A stretch of DNA of 64,000 nucleotides, taken from the NCBI RefSeq assembly GCF_009902005.1, contig NZ_WUTT01000001.1, positions 1,762,127 to 1,826,126 of the forward strand, given 5' to 3'. Below the pieces are notes generated by a model, which saw only the letters and a program-made list of their open reading frames with translations, searched no databases and was not told the DNA's origin. The position numbers were made by a program, and so were the translations under genes. Positions 1 to 9,936 of the stretch are shown here, in pieces (position 1 is the stretch's first letter; each line of letters opens with the position of its first letter). The DNA comes from Halomonas alimentaria (GTDB lineage Bacteria; Pseudomonadota; Gammaproteobacteria; Pseudomonadales; Halomonadaceae).

Positions 1-663
1 ACGGAACGCCGGGCGTGGTACGTAGGGTGCGGTCTCGGGCTCGGCGGTATTGGCGAAGCCGGGGGCGGCGTCCATCACCTCGGCCATCCACTCGGCGTAG
101 GCCTCCCAGTCGGTGGCCAGGTGGAAGGTGCCGCCGACCTTCAGCCGCGAGCGCACCAGCTCGACGAAGGCAGGCTGCACGATGCGCCGCTTGTGGTGCT
201 TCTTCTTGGGCCAGGGATCGGGGAAGAACAGCTGCACGGTATCCAGGCTCGCCTCGGGCAGGCACTCCTCGAGCACCCGCAGGGCGTCCTCACGGTAGAC
301 GCGCAGGTTGCCGAGGCCGCGCTTGTCGGCCTCGTCGAGCAGCTTGCCGACACCCGGCGCATGCACCTCGATGCCGATGAAGTCGGTGTCGGGGTGGGTC
401 GCGGCCTGCTCAACCAGCGAGGCGCCCATGCCGAAGCCGATCTCCACCACGCAGGGCGCGCGGCGCCCGAACAGCGTATCGAGATCCTGGCGACCGTCGG
501 CCAGGGTCAGTCCGAGACGCGGCCACACCTCCTCGAGCCCGCGGGTCTGGGCCTGGGTCATGCGTCCGGCGCGCAGCACATAGCTCTTGATGCCGCGGCG
601 GTGCAGCGGGGCGTCGGCCCCCTCCGGGCCGGTGGTCTTGTCGTCGTGTCGGGGATCGGTCAT
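1..663 (-). CDS. trmB: tRNA (guanine-N7-)-methyltransferase TrmB, 3' end cut by window
   Basis: This SAM-dependent enzyme makes 7-methylguanosine at position 46 of tRNA variable loops. The frame is open from an ATG at 661-663 to the left edge (221 codons) without a stop, so the C-terminus lies outside. The N-terminal 25 residues are hydrophilic and variable. The family core then follows: the SAM-binding VEIGFGMG near residue 75, FIGIEVH downstream, and the highly characteristic [14 protein letters not shown] (near residue 150) used for tRNA and SAM contacts. DUF423 lies divergently on the other side of a 129-base gap, so both probably start from this region. Identification is firm; only the end is missing. 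Confidence 0.96.
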   Translation of the reverse strand, partial: MTDPRHDDKTTGPEGADAPLHRRGIKSYVLRAGRMTQAQTRGLEEVWPRLGLTLADGRQDLDTLFGRRAPCVVEIGFGMGASLVEQAATHPDTDFIGIEVHAPGVGKLLDEADKRGLGNLRVYREDALRVLEECLPEASLDTVQLFFPDPWPKKKHHKRRIVQPAFVELVRSRLKVGGTFHLATDWEAYAEWMAEVMDAAPGFANTAEPETAPYVPRPAFR

Positions 664-792
664 GGCGCGGGGCAACCCTTCTCTTGGCTTGAATCTTCTG
701 GGCTTGAATAAACCGGGGGCGCGTATTGTAGCGGCTGAGGCTCGCCCGGGGTACGGTAGCGGCCGATTCTACCGACACGGAGGGGGACCGAT

Positions 793-1167
793 ATGCAGGA
801 CAGGGGATGGTGGCTGGGGGCGGCGCTCTCCGGCGCCCTGGTGGTGATCGCCGGTGCCTTCGGCGCCCACGCCCTGGAGGGGCAGCTGGCCCCGCGGCTG
901 GCGGCGGCCTTCGAGACCGGGGTGCGCTACCAGGCGTGGCACACCCTGGCACTGCTGGCGATGCTGGCCTGGCGCGCCTCCCAGCCGCTGGCCGGCCAGC
1001 GGCTGGCCATGGCGCTGTGGGCGGCAGGCATCGCGCTGTTCTCCGGTTCGCTCTATGCCATGGCGCTCACCGGCGCGACGGGGCTGGGGATGATCACGCC
1101 CATGGGCGGGGTACTGATGATCGCCGGCTGGTTGGCCCTGGCCGCCGCCATATTGCGCGCCCGCTGA
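793..1167 (+). CDS. DUF423 family small inner-membrane protein
   Basis: A 124-residue hydrophobic protein of the DUF423 (YgdD-like) family, whose function is unknown. It begins with a helix containing the family hallmark AGAFGAHAL (residues about 20-28), followed by the RYQAWHTLALLA segment and two further helices that include GMITPMGGVLMIAGW. About four membrane segments can be seen and there is no cleavable signal peptide. The start is supported by a strong ribosome site, GGAGGGGG, 7 bases upstream of the ATG. It is convergent with the thioesterase gene, only 7 bases away. The family assignment is based on the AFGAHAL and WHT motifs. Confidence 0.9.
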   Translation: MQDRGWWLGAALSGALVVIAGAFGAHALEGQLAPRLAAAFETGVRYQAWHTLALLAMLAWRASQPLAGQRLAMALWAAGIALFSGSLYAMALTGATGLGMITPMGGVLMIAGWLALAAAILRAR

Positions 1168-1174
1168 GGCGCCA

Positions 1175-1591
1175 TCAGTCGTCGCGATCGGGCAGGGCGT
1201 AGGTGGCGGTGACCAGCGCCACCGGCTCCTCCTGCCCGGCAGAGAACAGCTGCACCTCGCCCACCGCCAGGCGGCGGCCCAGCTTGAGGATACGCGCGGT
1301 GGCGATGATATCGCGGTCGCCCCGGGGACGACGCAGGAAGCGGCAGTGCAGGTCGCTGGTGACCGCCATGGGTTCGGGGCCGATCTCGGCGAGGATCGCC
1401 ACGTAGAGGCAGACGTCGGCGAGCCCCATCAGGGTGGGGCCGGAGACGCTGGCGCCGGGACGCAGGTGCTCGTCGTCGATGGCCAGGCTCATGGTGGCCT
1501 TCATGTGATCGACGGCCTCGATGGTGCCGAAACGCTGGGGGAACACCTCGTCGAGGAAATCCTCGATGGCGGCGGCGGTCATCACGGGCAT
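1175..1591 (-). CDS. PaaI-family hotdog-fold thioesterase
   Basis: A 138-residue protein of the hotdog-fold acyl-CoA thioesterase family. The typical elements are GPTLMGLADVCLYVAIL (the central hotdog helix with its catalytic acidic residue) and the later strands TSDLHCRFLRRPRGDRDIIATARILKLGR and VALVTATYALP (described here in pieces). The substrate is not predictable; related proteins hydrolyse aryl- or medium-chain acyl-CoA. The open frame extends further upstream, but the ATG at 1589-1591 is preferred because AGGGAGGC lies just before it and the upstream 29 codons are arginine-rich and unlike the family. It has no operon partner. Confidence 0.85.
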   Translation of the reverse strand: MPVMTAAAIEDFLDEVFPQRFGTIEAVDHMKATMSLAIDDEHLRPGASVSGPTLMGLADVCLYVAILAEIGPEPMAVTSDLHCRFLRRPRGDRDIIATARILKLGRRLAVGEVQLFSAGQEEPVALVTATYALPDRDD

Positions 1592-1681
1592 GGCAAGCCT
1601 CCCTGCTGTGGCGAACGAAAACCACCACCTTAGCCGACCCGCGCCGACGCCGACAGTGCCCGAACGTCGAGCCCTCACGAA

Positions 1682-1712
1682 AGCGCCCCCGCGGCATGAC
1701 CGCGGGGGCGCT
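1682..1712 (-). terminator. glcB terminator hairpin
   Basis: A perfect inverted repeat, AGCGCCCCCGCGG and its complement around a 5-base CATGA loop, lies 24 bases past the glcB stop. Read on the minus strand it is followed by TTTCGTG, a weak T tract. It could also act on the opposite strand, but no plus-strand gene ends here. Confidence 0.75.
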
Positions 1713-1736
1713 CCCCGACGCCTTTGGTTGGTTTCC

Positions 1737-3911
1737 TTACTTCGCCTTGTGCACGGCGCGCCAGTGGTGCAGCAGCGGCTCGGTGTAGCCGGCAGGCTGC
1801 ACGCGGCCCTTGAAGATCAGGTCGCTGGCGGCCTGGAAGGCGCTGGAGCCCTGGAAGTCCGCGCTCATCGGCGTGTACTCCGGGTCATCGGCGTTCTGCT
1901 TGTCGACCACCTTGGCCATGCGCTCCAGGGTCTCCTGGACGCGGGCGGCATCGACCACGCCGTGGTGCAGCCAGTTGGCGATGTGCTGGCTGGAGATGCG
2001 CAGGGTGGCACGGTCTTCCATCAGGCCCACATCGTGGATGTCCGGCACCTTGGAGCAGCCCACGCCATGCTCGACCCAGCGCACCACGTAGCCGAGGATG
2101 CCCTGGCAGTTGTTGTCGAGCTCCTGCTGGCGCTCCTCGTCGCTCCAGTCGGCGCTCTCGGCCACCGGCACGCTGAGCAGGTCATCCAGGACGTCCGGTT
2201 CGCCCTGCCCCTCCAGCTCGCGCTGGATGGCGGCGACGTCCACCTGGTGGTAGTGCAGGGCGTGCAGGGTAGCGGCAGTGGGTGAGGGCACCCAGGCGGT
2301 GTTGGCGCCGGCCTTGGGGTGGCCGATCTTCTGCTCCAGCATGCCGGCCATCAGGTCGGGCATGGCCCACATGCCCTTGCCGATCTGGGCGCGGCCGCGC
2401 AGGCCACAGGCCAGGCCGACCTGGACGTTGTTCTTCTCGTAGGCCTGGATCCAGGCGGCACCCTTCATGTCGCCCTTGCGGATCATCGGACCCGCCTCCA
2501 TGGCGGTGTGCATCTCGTCGCCGGTGCGATCGAGGAAGCCGGTGTTGATAAACACCACACGCGAGGCAGCCTCGGCGATACACGCCTTGAGATTCACCGT
2601 GGTGCGGCGCTCCTCGTCCATGATGCCCATCTTGAGGGTGTCGCGGGCCATGCCCAGCAGATCCTCGATGCGGCCGAACAGCTCGTTGGCGAACGCCACT
2701 TCCTTCGGCCCGTGCATCTTGGGCTTGACGATGTAGACCGAGCCCTCGCGGGAGTTGCGCGCCTCGCCCTCGCCCTTCTTCAGGTCGTGCAGGGCGATCA
2801 GGCTGGTGACGATGCCGTCGAGGATGCCCTCGGGCAGCTCGTTGCCCTCGGCGTCGAACACCGCCGGCGTGGTCATCAGGTGACCGACGTTGCGCACGAA
2901 CATCAGCGAGCGACCCGGCAGGGTCACGCTGCCGCCAGCGGTGTTCTGCCAGGTGCGGTCGGCGTTGAGGCGACGGGTGAAGGTCTTGCCGCCCTTCTCG
3001 ACCTCTTCTGTCAGGTCGCCCTTCATCAGGCCCAGCCAGCTGGCGTAGACACCTACCTTGTCCTCGGCGTCCACCGCGGCCACGGAGTCCTCGCAGTCCA
3101 TGATGGTGGTCACCGCCGCCTCGACCACCACATCCTTGACGCCAGCCGGGTCGGTCTTGCCGATCGGGTTGCTCGGATCGATCTGGATCTCCAGATGCAG
3201 GCCATGGTTGCTCAGCAGGATGGTATCGGGGCTCTCGGCCGGGCCGTTGAAGCCCACCAGCTTGCCGGCATCCTTGAGGCCGGTCTCGCGACCACCCTCC
3301 AGGGTAACCACCAGATGGCCGTCACGCAGGGCATACTTCACGGCGTCACGGTGGGAGCCGGTGGCCAGCGGTGCGGCACGATCCAGCACGCCGCGGGCGT
3401 AGGCGATGACCTTCTCGCCACGCTTGGGATTGAAGCTCGTGCCCTTCTCGGCGCCGTCCTCCTCGGAGATGGCATCGGTGCCGTAGAGGGCATCGTAGAG
3501 GCTGCCCCAGCGGGCATTGGCGGCATTCAGCGCATAGCGGGCGTTGTTGACCGGCACCACCAGCTGGGGGCCGGCCTGGACGGCAATCTCGCGATCGACG
3601 TTGGCGGTGGTCACCTTGACCGAGCTCGGCGCCTCGGCCAGGTAGCCGATCTCCTCGAGGAAGGCGCGGTAGCCAGGCATGTCCCGCACCGGGCCGGGAT
3701 TCTCGCGATGCCAGCTATCGAGCTTCTCCTGCAGGCGATCGCGCTCGGCGAGCAGTTCACGGTTCTTCGGGGTCAGATCATGGAAGAGGGCGTCGACACC
3801 GGCCCAGAAGGCCTCGGCGTCGATGCCGGTGCCCGGGAGCGCCTGTTCGGTGATGAAGCGGTCCAGTTCGGCGGCCACCTGGAGGCGGTGACGCGTGACA
3901 CGTTGAGTCAT
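1737..3911 (-). CDS. glcB: malate synthase G
   Basis: Condenses acetyl-CoA with glyoxylate to make malate, the second step of the glyoxylate shunt and of glycolate use. The 724-residue length matches the G isoform (E. coli GlcB is 723) rather than the shorter A isoform. Recognisable blocks are [20 protein letters not shown] near residue 125, the catalytic-loop region [17 protein letters not shown] (acidic Mg-binding residues) near 270, [11 protein letters not shown] near 335, and [14 protein letters not shown] near 395. The ATG at 3909-3911 has GAGGAG upstream; the longer open frame lacks family similarity. No isocitrate lyase or glycolate oxidase gene lies nearby. An IclR-type operator lies 84 bases upstream of the start (see 3995-4013), so control by glyoxylate-responsive repression is likely. 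Confidence 0.97.
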   Translation of the reverse strand: MTQRVTRHRLQVAAELDRFITEQALPGTGIDAEAFWAGVDALFHDLTPKNRELLAERDRLQEKLDSWHRENPGPVRDMPGYRAFLEEIGYLAEAPSSVKVTTANVDREIAVQAGPQLVVPVNNARYALNAANARWGSLYDALYGTDAISEEDGAEKGTSFNPKRGEKVIAYARGVLDRAAPLATGSHRDAVKYALRDGHLVVTLEGGRETGLKDAGKLVGFNGPAESPDTILLSNHGLHLEIQIDPSNPIGKTDPAGVKDVVVEAAVTTIMDCEDSVAAVDAEDKVGVYASWLGLMKGDLTEEVEKGGKTFTRRLNADRTWQNTAGGSVTLPGRSLMFVRNVGHLMTTPAVFDAEGNELPEGILDGIVTSLIALHDLKKGEGEARNSREGSVYIVKPKMHGPKEVAFANELFGRIEDLLGMARDTLKMGIMDEERRTTVNLKACIAEAASRVVFINTGFLDRTGDEMHTAMEAGPMIRKGDMKGAAWIQAYEKNNVQVGLACGLRGRAQIGKGMWAMPDLMAGMLEQKIGHPKAGANTAWVPSPTAATLHALHYHQVDVAAIQRELEGQGEPDVLDDLLSVPVAESADWSDEERQQELDNNCQGILGYVVRWVEHGVGCSKVPDIHDVGLMEDRATLRISSQHIANWLHHGVVDAARVQETLERMAKVVDKQNADDPEYTPMSADFQGSSAFQAASDLIFKGRVQPAGYTEPLLHHWRAVHKAK

Positions 3912-3994
3912 GGTGAATCTCCTCGCACGGGGCAGGCGGCGGGTGCACACCGGACTGCCATCAACAGGGTTGGGTGACTGCGTAGCATCGATTT

Positions 3995-4013
3995 TGTGGA
4001 AAACCGTTCCACA
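3995..4013. promoter_or_regulatory. IclR-type operator upstream of glcB
   Basis: The sequence TGTGGAAAACCGTTCCACA is an inverted repeat with 7-base arms and a 5-base centre. Its inner 15 bases follow TGGAA-N5-TTCCA, the pattern of the E. coli IclR site (TGGAAATNATTTCCA). It lies in the divergent region between glcB and the hydrolase gene and could affect either. A very similar element precedes the IclR-family gene at 22628. Binding is inferred. Confidence 0.6.
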
Positions 4014-4143
4014 TGTAAAGCTGGAATGGCATCGCCAGCGCCAGGACTCGACCAAAAGATAAGACCGCGAGGCCCGCCCGCTCGGCAATCATGGTGCCAC
4101 CTCGCGCTTGCCGCTAGCATGGTGGTGCACCGTGGAGAATGCG

Positions 4144-5127
4144 ATGAGCGATTTCACCCCCCTGCAGGCCCTGGGCCCCTTCCGCTGGATCGACCCAGCC
4201 GACGAGTTGCCCGGCGGCGACCACCTGGAACGCTATCTGGGCCACTACGGCCTCGCGCCCCTGCTCGCCGAGCATGTGGGGCTGCACCTGGGCTTCCTGG
4301 ACGCCGGCGACTTCCGCCTGTGGGCCTCGGTCTGGAGTCCCGCCGAGCCCATCGGCACCGCCTTCGTGGTGCACGGCTACTTCGACCACCTGGGGCTCTA
4401 TCGTCACCTGCTCGAACGCCTGCTGGAGCGCGGCTGGCGCGTGGTACTGTGGGATCTGCCCGGCCACGGGCTCTCCAGCGGCCAGCGCGCCTCCATTGCC
4501 GACTTCGACGACTATGGTGGCTGCCTGCACGCCCTGCAGGACCATCTGGAAGCCGAGGGGCTGGCCCCGCACCCCTGGCTGGGCATCGGCCAGAGTACCG
4601 GCGCGGCGATACTCGCCACCGATGCCCTGACCCGCGGAGAGGACGGCAGCTGGGCCGGCCTGGCCCTGCTGGCGCCGCTGGTGAGGCCCTGGGGTTGGCG
4701 CCAGTCAAGCTGGCTGCATCTGCTGGTGGGCCCCTTCGTGCGCTCCATCCCACGCAAGTTTCGCGACAACTCCACCGACGCCGATTTCGCCGCCTTCCTG
4801 CGCGACCAGGACCCGCTGCAGGCCGACCGCGTGGCAGTGGACTGGGTCAGCGCCATGCGCCGCTGGATGCCGCGGCTGCTGGCACTGCCCCCCAACCCGG
4901 TGCCGACCCTGATCCTGCAGGGCGAGCAGGACCTGACCGTGGACTGGGAGTGGAACCTGGAGGTACTCAAGGAGAAGTTTCCCAATGCCGAGGTGCATCT
5001 GCATCCCGAGGCCCGGCACCACCTGGTCAACGAGGCGGAGCCCATCCGCCAGGCGCTGTTCGAGAGCCTGGATCGCTTTATCGATGCCCTGGCGCCCGGC
5101 GCCACTGTGGAGAAAACGACATCATGA
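4144..5127 (+). CDS. alpha/beta hydrolase, monoacylglycerol-lipase-like
   Basis: A 327-residue serine hydrolase. The oxyanion-hole region FVVHGYFDHLGLYRHLL, the strand WRVVLWDLPGHGLSSGQR, the nucleophile elbow GIGQSTG (serine near residue 147), an acidic residue in LTVDWEWNLEVL, and the histidine in PEARHHLVNEA give a complete Ser-Asp-His triad of the YheT/PldB-like lysophospholipase type. There is no signal peptide. The start at 4144 is chosen because GGAGAA precedes it and the preceding 12 codons are not hydrolase-like. Its stop overlaps the ATG of the lipoprotein gene (ATGA), so the two are translationally coupled. The natural substrate is unknown. Confidence 0.85.
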   Translation: MSDFTPLQALGPFRWIDPADELPGGDHLERYLGHYGLAPLLAEHVGLHLGFLDAGDFRLWASVWSPAEPIGTAFVVHGYFDHLGLYRHLLERLLERGWRVVLWDLPGHGLSSGQRASIADFDDYGGCLHALQDHLEAEGLAPHPWLGIGQSTGAAILATDALTRGEDGSWAGLALLAPLVRPWGWRQSSWLHLLVGPFVRSIPRKFRDNSTDADFAAFLRDQDPLQADRVAVDWVSAMRRWMPRLLALPPNPVPTLILQGEQDLTVDWEWNLEVLKEKFPNAEVHLHPEARHHLVNEAEPIRQALFESLDRFIDALAPGATVEKTTS

Positions 5128-5615
5128 AGACCGCGCCCTCCCGTCTGGTCGCCCTCCTGGCGCTGACCCTGCTTGCCGGCTGCGCCGGCGCTCCCGAGCG
5201 TCCCGACAGCAGCATCCGCCAGGCGCTCTTCAACCTCGGCGAGCGCGCCGCCGCCCTGGTGATGACGGCCCCAGACCTGCCGCAGCCACCCAGCGACCAG
5301 GTGCTGCTGCTGTCTCGCCCCGAGGTCAACGCCGGCCTCGGCATCGAGAACGAGCGCTTCAACGAGAGCCTGGTACGCGCCCTGCTGGCAATCAGTGATG
5401 GTCCCCAGGTCCTCGACTGGAACACCAACCTGACCGACAGCGGCGATAACCAGTGGCGCCTGGAGAGCCGTCTGATGGCCGACGGCCCACGCCTCTCACT
5501 CTCCGACCGCGAACTGCTTCCCTACCGCCTGACGCTGACCCTGCGCCGCCCCGGCGAGGAGGCAGCACGCTGGGAGCAGAGCCTGCAGGGCGCTCTGGAC
5601 AGCACGGCGCTATAG
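5124..5615 (+). CDS. hypothetical lipoprotein coupled to the hydrolase
   Basis: A 163-residue protein with a type II signal peptide: MKTAPSR, a leucine/alanine-rich core, and the lipobox LAGC, predicting acylation at cysteine about 20 and anchoring to the outer or inner membrane. The mature part contains RPEVNAGLGIENERFNESLV and ends in beta-strand-like alternating segments (YRLTLTLRRPGEEAARW). I recognise a faint resemblance to small lipoproteins with an LpoB/YcfM-like plan but cannot assign a family. It starts inside the stop codon of the hydrolase gene (ATGA overlap), which makes a joint envelope-lipid role plausible but unproven. Confidence 0.8.
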   Translation: MKTAPSRLVALLALTLLAGCAGAPERPDSSIRQALFNLGERAAALVMTAPDLPQPPSDQVLLLSRPEVNAGLGIENERFNESLVRALLAISDGPQVLDWNTNLTDSGDNQWRLESRLMADGPRLSLSDRELLPYRLTLTLRRPGEEAARWEQSLQGALDSTAL

Positions 5616-5628
5616 CGAAAGGCGCCGC

Positions 5629-7131
5629 TCACCCCTTGAGGAGTCGATCGAGCTGGCGATAGCCCACCGCCTCGATCAGCTGATCGCGCTCGGGGCGCGA
5701 GACGCCGGCGAGATCGGCCAGGGTCAGTGCCACCCGCAGCACGCGATGATAGGCCCGGGCCGACAGCTTGAGCCGCTCCAGCACCGCCGCCAGCCAGGCG
5801 CGGTCCGCCGCCGAGAGGCCGCAGGCCGCCTCCAGCTCGCGCCCTGCCAGGTGAGCGTTCAACGCACCCCGCGCCAGCTGGCGCTCGCGGGCCGCCAGCA
5901 CCCGCTTGCGCACCGTGGCGGAGTCCTCGCCGGGCTGGTTGGCGGTAAGCTGCTCCGGGGGGAGTGCCGGCACCTCCACCTGCAGGTCGATGCGGTCGAG
6001 CAGCGGCCCGGAGAGGCGCGCCTGGTAGCGCTGGATCTGCGCCGCGGTGCAGTGGCAGGCCTGGCGCGGATCGCCCAGATGGCCGCAAGGGCAGGGGTTC
6101 ATCGCCGCCACGAGCATGAAACGCGCCGGGTAGCGACGCTCATGGCTGGCCCGGGCGATATGGATGCGCCCGCTCTCCATGGGCTCGCGCATCACCTCCA
6201 GCACATGGCGCGGGAACTCCGGCAGCTCGTCGAGGAACAGCACCCCGTGGTGGGCCAGGGAGATCTCGCCGGGGCGCGGCCGCGCGCCACCACCCACCAG
6301 GGCCACCGCGCTGGCGGTATGGTGCGGGGCACGGAAGGGTCGGCGTCCCCACTCGGCGCGCAGCGGCAGGCCGCTGACCGAGCGCACCGCCGCCACCTCC
6401 AGCGCCTCGTCGTCGGTGAGCGGGGGCAGGATGCCGGGCAGGCGACTGGCCAGCATGGTCTTGCCGGTACCGGGTGGGCCGGCAAAGAGCAGGTTGTGGG
6501 ACCCGGCGGCGGCGACCTCCAGGGCACGGCGGGCCTGGAACTGGCCACGCACCTCGGCGAGATCGGGCAGCGGCTGGGTGGCTGCGGGTGGGCGCGATAG
6601 CCGGTGGGGAGGGATGGGGGCCTGGCCCAGCAGGTGGGCGACTACCTCCAGCAGGTGGTCGGCGGGCAGCACCTCGAGCTCGCCGGCCAGGGCAGCCTCG
6701 TCGGCATTGGCCCGGGGCACGATCAGTTGCCGCCCGGCGCGCCGCGCGGCCAAGGCCAGCGGCAGAACACCCTCCACCGGGCGCAGGGCACCGTCCAGCG
6801 CCAGTTCACCGACACTCTCGGTCGCTTCCAGGCAACCGGGCGGCAGCTGGCCGGAAGCGAGCAGCAGCCCCAGGGCGATGGGCAGGTCGAAGCGGCCACC
6901 CTCCTTGGGCAGGTCGGCGGGGGCCAGGTTGAGGGTGATGCGCCGCAGCGGGTACTCGAAGCCGGCGTTGACCAGGGCGCTACGCACCCGCTCACGGCTC
7001 TCCTTGACCGCCGTCTCCGGTAACCCGACCAGCGTCATGCTGGGCAGGCCATTGGAGAGGTGCACCTCCACCTGCACCTCGGGTGCCTCCAGGCCGAGAC
7101 CGGCCCGGGTGTGCACGATCGCCAGCGTCAT
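5629..7131 (-). CDS. comM: YifB/ComM family Mg-chelatase-like AAA+ ATPase
   Basis: A 500-residue ATPase. ComM is a hexameric branch-migration helicase that helps integrate single-stranded DNA during natural transformation. The N-terminal domain (residues 1-165: GLPSMTLVGLPETAVKESRE, LNLAPADLPKEGGRFDLPIA) is Lon-like. The Walker A GPPGTGKT lies at residues 218-225, Walker B is in GVLFLDELPEF, and the C-terminal Mg_chelatase_C segment LSARAYHRVLRVALTLADL closes the protein. The zinc-like cysteines CPCGHLGDPRQACHC are present. It is convergent with the lipoprotein gene. The presence of the gene does not by itself prove competence. Confidence 0.95.
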   Translation of the reverse strand: MTLAIVHTRAGLGLEAPEVQVEVHLSNGLPSMTLVGLPETAVKESRERVRSALVNAGFEYPLRRITLNLAPADLPKEGGRFDLPIALGLLLASGQLPPGCLEATESVGELALDGALRPVEGVLPLALAARRAGRQLIVPRANADEAALAGELEVLPADHLLEVVAHLLGQAPIPPHRLSRPPAATQPLPDLAEVRGQFQARRALEVAAAGSHNLLFAGPPGTGKTMLASRLPGILPPLTDDEALEVAAVRSVSGLPLRAEWGRRPFRAPHHTASAVALVGGGARPRPGEISLAHHGVLFLDELPEFPRHVLEVMREPMESGRIHIARASHERRYPARFMLVAAMNPCPCGHLGDPRQACHCTAAQIQRYQARLSGPLLDRIDLQVEVPALPPEQLTANQPGEDSATVRKRVLAARERQLARGALNAHLAGRELEAACGLSAADRAWLAAVLERLKLSARAYHRVLRVALTLADLAGVSRPERDQLIEAVGYRQLDRLLKG

Positions 7132-7198
7132 GGGCGCTCCCTCGCGAATGGACTGCTCTCAGGCTAGTCCAGAGCGCGGCGAGGCGCCCGACGCGACC

Positions 7199-7552
7199 TC
7201 AGGAGGCGGCGTCCTCGCCCTTGTGCTCGTCGCGCTTGCCTTCACCGCTCGGGTCGCTCTCCGCCGGGGCGTCGGCGCCCTCGGCCGCTGCCGCGGTGCC
7301 GCCGGTCTGGGCTTCCACCAGCGCCTCCAGGGAGGCGACCTGCTTCTCCAGAGCCTCGACCCGTGACCGGGTGCGCTGCAGTACGTCCATCAGGATGTCG
7401 AAGTCCTCGCGGGAGACCAGTTCGAGACGGTCGAAGGCTCCCCTTACCACCTGCTGGATACCCTTCTGCACCTCTTCGGGGGCCTGGGAGGCGCCCTGCA
7501 GGCGCTCGCCGATCTGCTGGGCCAACCGACCGATTCTATCGTGGGTCACCAT
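7199..7552 (-). CDS. ubiK: UbiK ubiquinone biosynthesis accessory factor
   Basis: A 117-residue YqiC/BMFP-family protein that supports aerobic ubiquinone assembly together with UbiJ. The amphipathic N-terminus (IGRLAQQIGERL), the conserved central segment QQVVRGAFDRLELVSREDFD, and the coiled coil LQRTRSRVEALEKQVASLEALV are all present. The tail after residue 90 is Ala/Glu/Lys-rich and disordered. The start at 7550-7552 is chosen for the AGGAG upstream and because the longer frame adds only a serine/arginine-rich stretch. It lies upstream of comM on the same strand with a 67-base gap. Confidence 0.9.
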   Translation of the reverse strand: MVTHDRIGRLAQQIGERLQGASQAPEEVQKGIQQVVRGAFDRLELVSREDFDILMDVLQRTRSRVEALEKQVASLEALVEAQTGGTAAAAEGADAPAESDPSGEGKRDEHKGEDAAS

Positions 7553-7645
7553 GACGCTTCTCCTGGTTGGGGATGACGACCTACAGGATACGCGTGGCAC
7601 CCATGAGACGCATGCCCTCTTGCAGGGCGCGTGGGACGTGCACAG

Positions 7646-7662
7646 GCACCATCGGAGTGCAT
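7646..7662. promoter_or_regulatory. NtrC-type binding site
   Basis: GCAC-N7-GTGC (GCACCATCGGAGTGC, bases 7647-7661) fits the NtrC dyad TGCACC-N5-GGTGCA in spacing and half-site sequence. It lies about 100 bases upstream of the -24/-12 element at 7750-7765, a typical enhancer distance. Inferred, not tested. Confidence 0.6.
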
Positions 7663-7713
7663 GGAGCCTGACAGCAAGCCGATGCAGGAGCTGTTCCCAT
7701 CCAGGAAAAGTAG

Positions 7714-8160
<447 letters not shown>

Positions 8161-8200
8161 GCCATGACCGACTGCCGCTTCCCCGACTGGAGACTCCACC

Positions 8201-9451
8201 ATGAGTGAACTGACCGAACTGAGCTATGCGCTCGATACCTTCTACTTCCTGATCTGCGGCGTACTGGTGATGTGGATGGCCGCCGGCTTCGCCATGCTCG
8301 AGGCGGGCCTGGTGCGCGCCAAGAACACCGCCGAGATCCTCACCAAGAACATCGCCCTGTTCGCCATCGCCTGCACCATGTACCTGCTGGTGGGCTACTA
8401 CCTGATGTACTCGAGCCCCGAGGGCGGCATCCTGCCCAACCTCGGCGTGCTGCTGGGCAGCGAGAACGGCATCGACGCCGTGCTGGCCGGCGGTGACGAC
8501 GCCCCCTACTACTCCATGCGCGCCGACTACTTCTTCCAGGTGGTGTTCGTGGCGACCGCCATGTCCATCGTCTCCGGGGCGGTGGCCGAGCGCATGAAGC
8601 TGTGGGCTTTCCTGGCCTTCGCGGTGGTGATGACCGGCCTGATCTACCCGGTCTCCGGCTACTGGACCTGGGGCGGCGGCTGGCTCTCCGCGGCCGGCTT
8701 CTCCGACTACGCCGGCTCCGGCATCGTGCACATGGCCGGTGCGGCTGCGGCACTCGCCGGCGTGCTGGTCCTCGGCCCACGCAAGGGCAAGTACGGCAAG
8801 GACGGCAGCATCTACGCCATCCCCGGCGCCAATCTGCCGCTGGCGACCCTGGGCACCTTCATCCTGTGGATGGGCTGGTTCGGCTTCAACGGCGGCTCAG
8901 AGCTCAAGGTCTCCGACGTCGCCTCCGCCAACAACATGGCCCAGGTGCTGGTCAACACCAATGCCGCCGCCGCCGGCGGGGTAATCGCCGCCTTGGTGAT
9001 TGCCAAGCTGTGGTTCCGCAAGGCCGACCTGACCATGACCCTCAACGGCGCCCTGGCCGGCCTGGTGGCGATCACCGCCGACCCGCTCTCCCCCTCCGCC
9101 CCGGGCGCGGCGCTGATCGGCGCCATGGGTGGTGTCATCGTGGTGGCCGCCATCGTCGGCCTGGACAAGCTGAAGATCGATGACCCGGTGGGTGCCATCT
9201 CGGTGCACGGTGTGGTCGGTATCTGGGGCCTGCTGGCTGTGCCGCTGACCAACGGCGACGCTACCTTCGGCGCCCAGCTGCTCGGCATCGTCGGCATCTT
9301 CGCCTGGGTCTTCCTGGCCAGCCTGATCGTCTGGGGCATCCTCAAGGCGGTGATGGGCATTCGTGTCAGCGAGGAGGAAGAGTACGAGGGGGTCGACCTG
9401 ACCGAATGCGGCATGGAGGCCTACCCCGAGTTCAGCGTCGCCAAGAAATGA
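8201..9451 (+). CDS. amtB: ammonium transporter AmtB
   Basis: A 416-residue Amt/Rh channel with eleven predicted membrane helices. It starts without the long signal peptide found in E. coli AmtB. The two pore histidines lie in SGIVHMAGAAAALAG and GAISVHGVVGIWG; the signature DYAGSGIVHMAGA and GWFGFNGGS are exact. The cytoplasmic C-terminal segment (KAVMGIRVSEEEEYEGVDLTECG, in two pieces) is the canonical gating region that meets GlnK. The start at 8201 has GGAGA upstream. It is flanked by two P-II genes. A strong terminator follows 37 bases after the stop. Confidence 0.97.
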   Translation: MSELTELSYALDTFYFLICGVLVMWMAAGFAMLEAGLVRAKNTAEILTKNIALFAIACTMYLLVGYYLMYSSPEGGILPNLGVLLGSENGIDAVLAGGDDAPYYSMRADYFFQVVFVATAMSIVSGAVAERMKLWAFLAFAVVMTGLIYPVSGYWTWGGGWLSAAGFSDYAGSGIVHMAGAAAALAGVLVLGPRKGKYGKDGSIYAIPGANLPLATLGTFILWMGWFGFNGGSELKVSDVASANNMAQVLVNTNAAAAGGVIAALVIAKLWFRKADLTMTLNGALAGLVAITADPLSPSAPGAALIGAMGGVIVVAAIVGLDKLKIDDPVGAISVHGVVGIWGLLAVPLTNGDATFGAQLLGIVGIFAWVFLASLIVWGILKAVMGIRVSEEEEYEGVDLTECGMEAYPEFSVAKK

Positions 9452-9488
9452 AGGCAACGCGTAACGAGTGAGCTGGCGTGCTCCACTT

Positions 9489-9512
9489 GGCCCCCGCAAG
9501 GGGGCCTTTTTT
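9489..9512 (+). terminator. rho-independent terminator after amtB
   Basis: GGCCCCC-GCAA-GGGGGCC followed by six T residues: a textbook intrinsic terminator. It separates the first glnK-amtB transcript from the second P-II gene. Confidence 0.93.
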
Positions 9513-9537
9513 CTTCCCCGCCGGCGGGGTGTATCCT
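9509..9537 (+). promoter_or_regulatory. possible sigma-70 promoter of second P-II gene
   Basis: TTTTCT (9509-9514), a 17-base spacer, and TATCCT (9532-9537) lie immediately after the amtB terminator. The elements are weak matches, but the gene downstream needs its own start because of the terminator. No -24/-12 element is visible here, which would make this copy less dependent on nitrogen control. Confidence 0.3.
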
Positions 9538-9539
9538 AG

Positions 9540-9935
<396 letters not shown>

Positions 9936-9936
9936 C

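Noticed and set aside
2319..3977. A 552-codon frame antisense to glcB
   Set aside because: Complementary shadow of malate synthase, with no ribosome site or recognisable motif.
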